Below are positions 22,401 through 34,400 of a stretch of 64,000 bases of DNA, piece by piece. Source of the stretch: Oegoconia quadripuncta (lineage: Eukaryota > Arthropoda > Insecta > Lepidoptera > Autostichidae); NCBI GenBank assembly GCA_949316235.1, contig OX438750.1:16556865-16620864 (forward strand), in the 5' to 3' direction. Each line of letters begins with the position of its first letter. Position 1 is the stretch's first letter. Under the pieces are notes generated by a model. That model saw only the letters and a program-made list of their open reading frames with translations, did no database searches and was not told the DNA's origin. A program made the translations under genes and the position numbers.

Positions 22401-25400
22401 TACTGGATGACGAAAATTTCTGCGTTCTAGTCTTATGCAGAGGTTCTAAAATAGGGGCCTGAAAATGCGGCGAAATGGTTCCAGTAAAGGATGGTACGGC
22501 AGTGTTTGCTTCGCGCTCGACTTGGCGGGGGCACTGCCGTGCCCCCCGATATGCTTTCTTAATAAGTTTCTGTTTTATAGTATCTTTAAATTTATTGAAA
22601 GGAAGATTTTTGTATATCAAGAGGAACCTTATTGAACACAGCGTTGATTTCCGATGACACTACATTGCACCTTTCTAGACTTCACTGATTAGTTTCATTA
22701 CACTCGCATGTCGACGACGTCACACTGCACCACTCAATGACACTGAACTCGCCTCTAGAGATATCGCATGCCGCTTATCTCAAATGACCTACATTAAACC
22801 TTTCATACATCATTTATCTCATCTTCGATGAACTAACATTACACCTTTCTGGGCATCATTCATTACAGTCGCGATCATTCATTACCTCGAGAACGTCACT
22901 CTGCATCTCTCAATGACGTCACTGAAATCTCCTCTACACATCTTACACCACTCTCATCTCCGATGACCTTTTACTACACCTTCCTAGACATCATTCATTA
23001 CATTCGCAACTCGAGGATGTCACACTGCATCTCTTGATGACGTCACTGAACTCTCCTCTGGAGTTCTCACACCCCGCTTATCTCCGATGCCCTCTTATTG
23101 CACCTTCTAAACATTATACATTACACTCTCATCTCGAGAAAGTCACACTGCACCTCTCAGTGACGTCACTGAATTCTTCTCTAGAGACTTCACACCGCGC
23201 TCATCTCTGATTACCTCTTACTGCACCTTTCTAGACATTAATTACACTCGCAGCTCGAGGATGTCACCCTGCATCACTTGATGACGTCACACTGCATCTT
23301 TTGTTGACGTCGCTGAACTCTTCTCTAGAAACCTCACACTGCGCTCATCTTCGATGAACTCATATTACACCTTACTAGACATCATTCATTACAGTCGCAC
23401 CTCAACAACGTCACACTGCACCTCTCAAATTACCTTCTTCTCTAATGACCTTTCTAGACACGATTAATTAAACCCGCATCTTAGGGACGTCACATGCGCC
23501 TCTCGATAACGTCACTGAACTCACCTGTCCAACGTGTGCTTGTTGACGACGCTGATGTTGAACAGACTATCGTCCTGAGGCCGCTTCAACGGTGCGTCGT
23601 CGTCAGACCCGCTCGATGACGTCACCATCGCCTCTCCATTCGGCAACGGCGTGGAGGTTAACGGTTTGTTCTCCTTCGATTCCTCGTCTGTTATGGCTAG
23701 GCTCGCATCTTTAAAGGTCTGTGGAAACAAGAATACGGGAAATGAACTCAAAACATATATAAACAATGAATGCAGTACTCGTGTATGCCTAAAATTCTTT
23801 GTAGTAAATTTACAAATTTTACAATTTCGTGAATTTCCCTGAAACCAGACAGTCTACGCTGATATAGATTAACTCTGTTTGGGATTTTTATTAATTAAAA
23901 ATGGAATTGTTTGTATATTATGTATGTTAAAGAAAAAGAAAAAAAAATCGAAACTTTAAAACCCATTTCAAGTAACGTCAAATGTATTTGAATTATTGTT
24001 CTGAATATAACTTGGGACAGCACCTATAAGAGAACACATAATATGAATTCACAATTAATATGATCGTTACGTAGTTTCATATCATATTACAATACAAATA
24101 CTCTTTATTGCACAAATTTACACTATATTTTTGAATTACAATAGAACAACATTATTCTTCAAAACGGTATCAAGATTGAGATCGGCTTTAGTTGGCACTT
24201 GTGATACTGTTGATTTTCTTACCTTTGGCGTAGTTCTGGGTCGCTTGATGACCAGCCCCTTGGACCAGGCGTTCATCCGTCTCCGCTTGCGTTTCGCGAT
24301 ATGCGAATCGCTCTTCTCGCCACCGTTCGGAGTCCGCGGCGTCTTGCTCTCATTCACCGTCGTGTCGAACGAATGAGCTAAAATAATAGTGGATTATTAC
24401 ACCGACCACATATTATTACCCGCCGCATATTATCAGAAAATGTCTGTCTGAAAATTTGTAATAATGAAAAAAATTATGTATTAAGCGAACCGCAAAAGAG
24501 TTTTATTTACGCGACCATATCTATAGCAGTGGCGTGCCTTTCATACAGGCAGAAAAGCAGTGCCTACCCTAGAAAATTGTAAGCTTTCCTCTAAATGCAT
24601 TGTCAAGACAGCAGATTCATACAGATGTGAACAGAAATATTCTAAACAGTTGTGAGCATTGCTATAGGAGTAAGTTATTATTTTGCAGTTGTATTTTTTT
24701 TATTAATACCAAGTTTTTCAAACTGACTATCCTGTGATAAAACGCAGTGCACGCTACAGATCTATAGTATATCTGTTTATGTTTAGTTTGGATGGGCATT
24801 GCTGGACGTAGGCAATGCAGAGTCCCACTAACGCGTATAGTGACAACCGTCTCCTTCTGCTTCTGCTGCACTTCATTTTCGTCGTCGCCGCCTTGAAATG
24901 TCAGCGGAAAAGGAAGAAAACAAAAGAATGACTATGACGCTTTTACTGGGATGCCCACGCGTCTGCTAAAGATAAATCAGTGGCCATGGGTCTCCTGGAG
25001 CTGAATGCTGGTGAGTGGATCTTTACATTTAGAGTTCTTACCATCCAGAGACCTATGAATATACAGTCCATATATAGCATATAAATCAGTGGGATAAGCT
25101 CTCATTCATATAAAATTCTTGCAATTAAGAGGATGAACCTAGTATCACCACTTAACTTATTGTCATCCTTCATTTTCCACGATAGAATAAAAGCTACTGG
25201 CGCGTAACTACTTGGGTAATGTGAAATTTGGCAACCCTAGATCCAGCTGACAGATGCCAACGATCTGATTTGGGAATTGTTATCGTTTATGACGTCAATG
25301 CACATCGTAAAACTATGACAAGGACAGACCGTGCATCGCTATAGCTTTAAGTTAGGCGGTCCCCATCTGCGTCAATCGTTCAAGGTGACGCACTAACGTA

Positions 25401-28400
25401 CCTACAGCTTGTGTTCGCGTTCGGATGACACGCGCTCGCTCGAGTAAGAGTATACTAAACTTAAATTATTATTCAAACGTAATTGTTTTATAATTATATG
25501 GAGAACTAGAAGTTCCCTCAGGATCATTTTTTTTTATGCACAACGGGTTAGCACTTGACCTCAATCACACCTGATGAAATATTATTTTTAAATAATTTTG
25601 AAAAAACGTTAACTATCCGGCCAGGAAACCTTTATAACATGCTGAAGGAAGTGTATTTACCCATGTATGTACATGTTTTCCTAAGGAGTACCTAGTATTT
25701 AAAATTATTTTAGAATTTTAGCGAAGATTACATTTAACAATCGAAAATTACAGGAGCGTAAAAAGCTCATTTCTCATTATATTAAAGTGAGACATAAGAT
25801 TTCAGATAATTAAAATATTTTACACAATTGTAAAAACAACTGTTTTAAGTTCAATCTGTCTTTGTGTAACAATTTCCCTTGCATAGCATAAAAGACAGAC
25901 GTGATCGCCCGACACCGCGGCAGTTGATGTCGTAGATACTGTCAGGTGAATGCGTAAGATACGTTTTAGCGCGAACGAATGCTCGTATTATTTTTGTAGG
26001 TAATTATAGCGTTGGGTATCCATCTTTTACTATGGAGTGAATTAGCTGCTCCATAGGAACTATTAGTTTATCTGTGTCCTATCTAAGGATGCTGTAATTA
26101 TCACACTATGCTAATAGAGTGTGTAAGACTTACGTAAATTAGAAGCTGTATAAATAAAGTCTGGCAAGTCATTGTCGGCCATGTTGCCCTCCTCGCGACG
26201 CTTCTTGGCGATATCCTGGCATTCTAATTCAAAGTCGCTGTCCATCTCAACATCGATCAGAGCATGTGCGTGGTCCCTTAGCGAGCACGCCTCGTGACGT
26301 ATCTGCTTGTCCGACGACGTCCTGTTAAGGAAATGTGTTTTAGTATAATGAATTACAATCTACAAAGCATCTTTCCAATGTTTTTACGACTCCACTCAAA
26401 AACATAATCTATCAGTCATAGTCTAGTGTTCATGTGTCAGTGATTGTATTAAAATTGTAAATTAATGTTTGCACACCATTGACAATTGAGAGAGTATGAC
26501 GGCACGGAACTATAATAATGATATTTGTATTGCCTTCCTCACTATAATGTTATCTTTTCGTATTGCGTTCCTCTGACAAATAAATTGTTCACCCATGTCA
26601 GTTGACATCATAAGTACCACAGTCTGCGATGTGCGAGCTTTGCTTCTATTGTAACTTTACCATCACGTTCTTGTCTTCGTAAAAAGTACTTATGAAACAA
26701 TCCGCTAGCCTCTAGAGGCGCTGTACATTTCTTCATAGAAATCGTCACGTAAACGTGAACACGGTAGTAAATTATATCGAAACAAAAGTCACAATCCGGT
26801 CTCAGTGAGCGATTTAAACAATTTCTCCATTTTACAAATCGACAGAAGACATCAAAACAAAGAGAAAACGTGTGCAAAACCGATAATTTATCAAAAAGAC
26901 GGTTAGGGGATGATCTGACAGGCTCTATAGTAAAATCTCTCTCAAGGAGATTACGAACATTACAGAGCTGAGCAGTATTTTTAACCGACTACCAAAAAGG
27001 AGGAGGTTATATATTTGTTAAAATATATTTCATCCATATTTTCGTCAATTGTTAACCGATTTTGATGTTCTCCAGGGTGGTCCCATATTAATTTAATTAA
27101 GACATTACTGAAGTCGGTTGTTTTGCTAATTTTTGATGGTTTAATTATAACTTATATTAGTATAATTGAATATGTTTCACTGTATCTCTTGACTGTCATA
27201 AATGAGTAACGTAATTGTCTATGGAGTCACGGAATTTAAATCTTTCAAGTAGGTTAATTAAAACTACCTTGGGTAAACAACCAATACATATTATTTCAAG
27301 GTAACACAATTACTTTTCTATTATACTAATAATTAATTACGTAAGACAGGTGAAAAATTCTAGGCACGAGCAGAACAAATGTTTTTTCAGATTTAACTAA
27401 ATAAGTATCAGTCGTGTGCTTCACAATGGCCAGTAGCAGTCGCAGTGACAGCTGACGTTCACGAGTTCATTGCTTGTTGCTCACAGAGCAAATAGCAGCC
27501 GCGTGTCCGAGAGGTCAATGGATAAGAAAATCAACCGCTACCGCAACGGCAGGAACTGACCGTATTAAATATATCTCAGACTCTAAGAGCGGAGAACCAA
27601 CATTGTAAACCTATAAGATTATATACCATGTTTTTCTTTGTATTTTGGAAATTTAGAAAAGCGTTGCACAAAATTCCTCTATATTTAAGTCCAAATCCGC
27701 TGATACAGTTGCATAAGTTTGCTATAAGGTCGATGCAAAGCCTCATGCGGGTGATCTTTTAAGTCATTTTAGACATTTCAAGTCATAGTATAAAAATCTT
27801 ACTAAAGTAAGATTTTGAATAAATTCAAGGATATTTTTTATGCCCCTTTTTTCAAATCTACTCTCAATTAACCACTCTAGTGGACGAGACAATCTACTAG
27901 TGCAGTGTGTATTGGGTCTGATTATAGAAAAAAAAAACCTGAATTTATCGAGTACCGCAAGATTTTCTATTTAAATAAGTTTGGTTTAAAATGTCCCATA
28001 TGACTGCAAATTTACATCCTCCCTAATCCTTCAAGTCGCGATTTTTTTATTAATTTAACAAGTGCGTAAAATTTTTAATGTCAACAATGTATACAAATTT
28101 TTAAGACGAGATGATCCATCAACTATTGCATAAAGAAAACATAAGTGCCTGTATAATTATGTTTTATGATCTCGAAAAGTAAGTAAAAGAGCTCAAGTCA
28201 CCTTACCTTGAAAATTTAGGTATATTCTGCATTTCGACCATCACACTGGGCAAACTTTACAAGAGCTACACTAATATTTATCCTAATGGAGAATGATATC
28301 TACAACTCCTTACATGCATACTATTACGATTGTCCAAAGTACCAGAGGACAAAAGGTTACATTCTTATGAGATTACGATGTAAATATCAAGTTAGTTACA

Positions 28401-31400
28401 ATTACAAAATAGATACACAAGTGACCGCGGAATATAGTTCGCGCCTAGGGTAGCACGACGTATCTCCTGCATGCCTAAGGGGCCACCACAAGTGAGCTTC
28501 TCACAATAACTGCCTTAATACGTAGGGTGTGATGTCGTAGCGACAGCCGGCGTTTTCTTATCCATTGACCCTGATCGAATAAGCCACGGCTGAATCAGGA
28601 CCCAAGTTCTATAGACGAGGCGTCTCTGCACCAAAAACATGTCTGTAATTTGCCATCAGTTCGGGATATACTGGCAGTGCTAGGCGACTTCCAATCAATG
28701 TGAAATGCATTGCATTCCAGCAATGTATGCCGAATTGTCGTGATAAATTAAAATGTCACATTTGTAGTAAAAGGCCCTTCGACTGTCGATGATCCGGTGG
28801 CAACTCCATGCGTTTTATTTTTTTATGAAATCATAGGACCCTATATGGGTGCGCCGCAAAGCGACACTATAAAATATACAATTGAATGCATCAACAATCT
28901 GCCTTTGACATTATACAAATACGACTATGCAGTTTGTGAACCAACGCTCACCCGACGAGAGCAGGGCGGAATCCTCGCCAGCTTCGTTCGTGGAGGTGGC
29001 CCTTGCGACGCGCCCTAGCTTCCACGGTCAGACTATAGCTAAATATACTTAAATAAGCGTTCATATTTTCATACCTAGTATACATCTCTCTAGCCCTTTG
29101 ATTGACACCCGAGGAAATGTGGGAAAAGAAAGATGTAGTGTTAAACAAAATAGGTAAATATACGTCAAACGTGTCGACCGCTCCGAGTGTGAACTAGAAC
29201 ATAGAAAGTCACGGAAACATTGGTAATTCACGAGCGAGTTGCTTGCGTCACCAGCACATTTCAATTAGCGAAATTAAGTGATGCAGAAGTTTGGTTTTCG
29301 TTGCTTCCGTGCTTCGAAGATTATGTTAAACAGTCGGGACACTTTTTTTTTCAAATGAAGGTAGTCGTTAAGCCAAGTCCATCGATCTAGCTTGAAAACA
29401 CTGGTTTAACACAAATCCACCAATCTACAATGGAGTCACGTTGTCACTTATGGCCAATTCTCTCGTAACGAATAGAGAGATGGCCATAATGAAAGCTGTC
29501 CTTTTAAAACAATCCATGAAAGTCTATTGCAAGATGACCTTTTCATGTGTGGTTTACGCTAATCGCCCAGCTGGTATAGGTCGGCGATTGAACACTTCTT
29601 TTTCGTGTGAACTGCTTCATATATAGCTAACCGCTTTATCTATGGTATTATATATGACTCAATAATAAATACCTTAGTCGCCTTTTACGGCAAACCTTAA
29701 ACTTAATGTTGGAGAAAGGACACGTGTTATTATTATTTGTTATAACAAATTTAACAAAAAAACATTGCATTCGGAACGGACAACATGTTTGGCGTGCATA
29801 GTTATACAAAATAGCGAGAAAAGCACAAAAAGGAATTTTTAAAATAAACAAATACAACCGACATCGTGTACCAGGGTTCGATTTCCAGCCGGAACAATTT
29901 AGATTTTACCAATCGGTCGCGAGTAGGGTTTAAATTTCAGTCAACAGCATTTTTAATACTGGCTGTAATTGTAAACCTCTTTAAAAAGTATCTAACATTC
30001 CAAGTTAAGCAGTCCAGCGGTGCTAACATTAACCCGTAGCTTCTCTACAACGGCACGATAGGAGCCTACTATCACGTTCATGCCTTATACAAGTAAAAGA
30101 GATGTGAAGCTTCTATCTCGTGTCATTGCAGAAAGTCTACGGTTCATGCTGACCTCGCTGCTGAGTTACAATGTTTGTCCACTAAAGAAAGGTCGTAATA
30201 AGTATTGACCATGTTTATTGGACAACAGATAGCCGGGGGTATGCACGGTGGGAGGTAGGGAAATGGAACAATGGAAACTGATTCATTCCAATTCGGGTAT
30301 TCTGACCAGTAGGTATAGTTGTATCCCTGCCTACTGGTAAAAGGAGTGACTGAGAATTTGACACAATCCTTTGAATGGTTAAACTATAGCTAAGTTTAAT
30401 GAAGGTAGGGTATTTTAATTTTAATTGTTGTTTATTCAAATCTTATAGCTAATTTAATAATATGAGGATGGTGAATATTGTTTCCGCCTTATAAAAATAT
30501 AAGTTGGTTGGTGGTAGGGCATTTTAAATGTCCGCCTGGCTAGCTACCACCATCTTAACTAAATCTGCCGCCAAGCAGCAATGTTAATAGCATTGTTGTG
30601 TTCCGGTTGTCAGAGATAAGATAGCCAGTCCCCCAAATGTGTTGGGGTTTCCGGGACAGTACGCTTCCACCTTCGACCTCATCTTCACTTAACATCAGGT
30701 GTGATTGAGGTCAAGTACCAACCCGTTACAATAAAAAAAAAAAAATCTGACATTACACCAATCATCTAGTCCCAAACTAAGGAAAGCTGATACTATGGAT
30801 ACTAGATAACGGATAAAAATACATAAATATTCATATAAACATCCATGACTCAGGAATAATTGTTTGTACTCATCACACGAACATTTACCCCTCGCGGGAT
30901 TCGAACCCATAACCGTTGGTTTCGCTGACACGGTCACTATCCACTACACCAAACGGCAGTCAAATTTGCTGTTATTATGTGGTGTCCAAATAAATATAAG
31001 TCTATCTCTATTACATCTGATGGTTAAAATCTCACCTGTCCGGATTGTATTCGAGCGCGTTGGCACATATCAGATCGATGTCGTCTAGGAACTCTTTGGC
31101 GCAGTTATACTTGTGCATGTCCACTTTAGTCATCATCGTCTCGAGGTCCATTGGCTGCTTGACGATATCCAGGTAGTCCGTCACCTAGGGGATTACGGGA
31201 GAAATTTTTAAAAAATAATTTGAAATATATACAATTTTATTTTTGACGACCTCCGTAGCTCAATATAAAGACAGCGGGGTACATGTTTAGTACTCGGTTT
31301 GGTTGGTGGTAGGGCATTTTAAATGTCCGCCTGGCTAGCTACTACCATCGTATCTAAATCTGCCGCCAAACAGCAATGTTAATAGCATTGCTGGGTGCCG

Positions 31401-34400
31401 GTGGTCAGAAAAAAGATAGCCACAGTCCACCAAATATGTTGAGATTTCCGGGTCACTACGCAGTTACCTTAACATAACCTCATCTTCACTTACGGCTTGA
31501 TAAATTTGAAGTGAAAGGTGTCGTACGATTCGTCTTGATCGCCCGTGTCATAGGATACGATTTATGTAAAAAAATGGCGTCCGCTAAATACAAACCATGT
31601 GGCTGTTGTTTTGGAATACTATTGTTATTGTAATTCGAGTCTGTCCGCTCACCTCTTCCAGATCCACAGGCTTGGTGAACTTGTAGAACCGGCGGTTGGA
31701 AGCGAGCTTGCGACAGATGTCCCTGAGGAATATCCTCAGTTCGCGCAGCTTATAGTCCTCCTTGCGCTTGCGCCGGGAGACCTCCTCTTTGCTCTCTCGC
31801 GGGGGTGGAGGAGGCGGGGCTACGAGAAAAGAGATTTTCATGGAATAAAAAATATCACCAAACTGTAGTCCATTTTTATCAAATTGAAAATGAGGTAAGG
31901 GAAGTCGTAATAGGGCATTTAGAGTGAGAGCTAACATTTTTACGCATTCATTAAATACGCATAAAATGACATAATGTAATCAAATACGGTTACGGGCCGT
32001 ATTAATAAATCGATCTTGAGATTGAGATCGTATCTCAGTCTCAATACTATTTTTTTTATTGTGTTTTAATATGCAATAGATTCTCAAGCGTAAATTTAAG
32101 GTCATCTCAATGTTGAGAACGGTTTATTAATACGGCCTGTATTGGGGTCCCAGATTTTATCTTAATATATTTATTGTATACAAAATTTTTACAGAAATAT
32201 ACATTTACAAAGGCGAGCTTAACTCCGATACAGTTTTTTTCCGGTAAATAATTCTTAACGATTAGGCTACTGTTACCCGAAGTACTACCATCAAAACATG
32301 TAAAAATTATAGTACCCGTATTATGTAATTTAATGAATATTTAGGAGCGATAGGTCGCTAGAGCTCCATCTTGCTACGCCACATGCATGTTTGGCATAAG
32401 TCTATTTGCTCATTCCGCTTTCGAAAAACTTAGGTATTTCCGTTTTATTACCAAACTAATTCGAAACACAGATCATGATTGGTTTGACTGACTGTCACTC
32501 AAGGTTTCGTGATTCTACCCAAGTAGCTGTAGTAGTAGCTGTTTTTAGGTACTTTCAGGCGTAACTTTGGATTGTTTTTCTCTGCCGAAAAAAATCATGG
32601 CATCGTGATTTCGAAACACATGATCACTAACATTAAATCCTGTTTTATGTTATGTAATCAATCTAAAGTGAATACTTAACGCATTGTTGAGAAAACGCGA
32701 CTGCTCCAAAGCCAAGTGAGGTATAATAGACCCATGAGATAATCCACTACTACACTTAAAAAATGCGACGTTGCCAGCTCGCACCGAAAGTGCTCCCACT
32801 AAAGAGGGAGTGACGTATTGGATAAATTAATATGTCTATATTTAAATACAGAATAAATCAAAAAAATCGCTCTGACATGCACTTGAGAAACGTAAAAGCT
32901 AATTATAAATAATACCTAAATAGCTTTGACGAGGTTTTTTCCAGAATTCACGATTATAAAAAAACTGACCATTGTTATCAATAATTTTAAATTCTCGAAA
33001 ATAATTAAAACTCATAATTAGTTTTAAGGCTTTTCAGGTGCAGATCAGAGCAATATTTTCCATTTATGCTATATTTATATATATTATGTTTTTAAATACA
33101 CATCTTAATTTATCCAATGACGCGCCACTAACTGGACTGGATTAATCCCTCTAAATTTTCTTCATTTTATTGTCTTAATTAGGGCAACACTGATTTATTA
33201 GCCAGACAGTCACTTACCTCTCGGCAAAGGCGGCGGCGATTCGTTGATCTCAACGATGGGGGGTTCCAGAGGGGTTTCAGTGATGATGGGTTTGAGGAAA
33301 GCAATTACTTCGGAGGCGTTCGGCTCTCGAACACGATACACGCAGTCCATGTACGAAGGAAACAGGTCTTGTAGCTGGTGTTGGAATAAACGAAAATATT
33401 TTTCTTTTATAAATGACTGGATACGCGTACCACAATCTCACCTGATGGAAAGTGACGATGTGGTCGAAGATGAAACACACGATTTCAATAGATGCCTAAT
33501 CACCCTGCCTTTGAAGATCCCAAAATTGTAGGCTTCTGGAAAGACAAGACGCCGGAAGAGAAGTTCCATGGCTTGGGTGTTCGCATTAGTCGAATGTTCG
33601 ATATATTAAGTTATTATTATATTAACCACATACGAATGGAATACCACCTCACGCCTAATAGTCCGAAGATGGAATAGCGATGGTGGCATCATCATCATAT
33701 CACCGAAAGACGTCCACTGCTGGACAAAGGCCTCCCCAAAGATTTCCACAACGATCGGTCCGATCGATGGTGGAATAAGATTATGTTATTCGAATGCACA
33801 CTCGTCGAAATGCATCCTGTAAAAGACTGATATACAGGCGATCTTGCTTATGTAGTTATAGGCTTTACCTAGTATGGGACAATAGGGAGTGTAAATTTAA
33901 GTAGTTGTAAGCCTTAAATTAAGTATAGAGGTTACTTGAATAGATTTCTTAAACCGAGAAAGTTTTGGATTTTTTTTAATGTAAACTACAACCTGGTTTC
34001 CCACTCCCACTCCTCAGTATTCATCTAATGCTTGAGGAAGCAGAAAGGTATACACGCTTGTTGTTTATCTGTTGTGTTGACACCGCTCGCAAGCCGTTTT
34101 TTACTCGACTGTCCAAGGAAAGGGGGGAATGTTTTTCGACTGTATGTATGTAGATGTCTATGTTACCTCCTGTAGCTTGACCTATTTCGAAGTGCATGGT
34201 GTCATTAGATTCGTCATGATCCCTGGAGTGTCACAGCATACATTTTATGATAAAAAAAATCCAACATGGCGCTTGTGAAAATTTGTGTGGCAAACTATGA
34301 ACAAATGTTGTAGGTACTGTATTAGTTTGGCAACCCCTTCTGGGAATGTTGGTACAAAATACTTACTAAATGTTAAGTTGTGTTTCTCAATTAAGTGAAT

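Larger units (their letters stand above)
20651..22548. mobile_element. 1.9 kb foldback, Helitron-like insertion in a LINE tail
   Basis: The block separates two halves of one LINE tail that are contiguous in the 50.6-50.9 kb copy, so it is an insertion. The left end is 'atcccaccaaaaacattctg'. The right end is a GC-rich hairpin, 'gggggcactgccgtgcccc', a few bases before the LINE resumes. Internally it carries 220-240 bp inverted arms, a 117-bp direct duplication and a 297-bp tandem duplication. The A|TC left junction and the 3' hairpin recall non-autonomous Helitron-type elements; no CTRR end is seen, so the class is tentative. Confidence 0.5.

Noticed and set aside
28440..29020. GC-richer block in ATAD2 intron 22 that might be a nested gene or extra exon.
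   Set aside because: Exons 22 and 23 already join in frame through the middle of the bromodomain, and no splice-flanked coding string was found here.
32760..33180. Possible additional ATAD2 exon between exons 20 and 21.
   Set aside because: Phases of exons 20 and 21 match directly and the interval is AT-rich without open frame.
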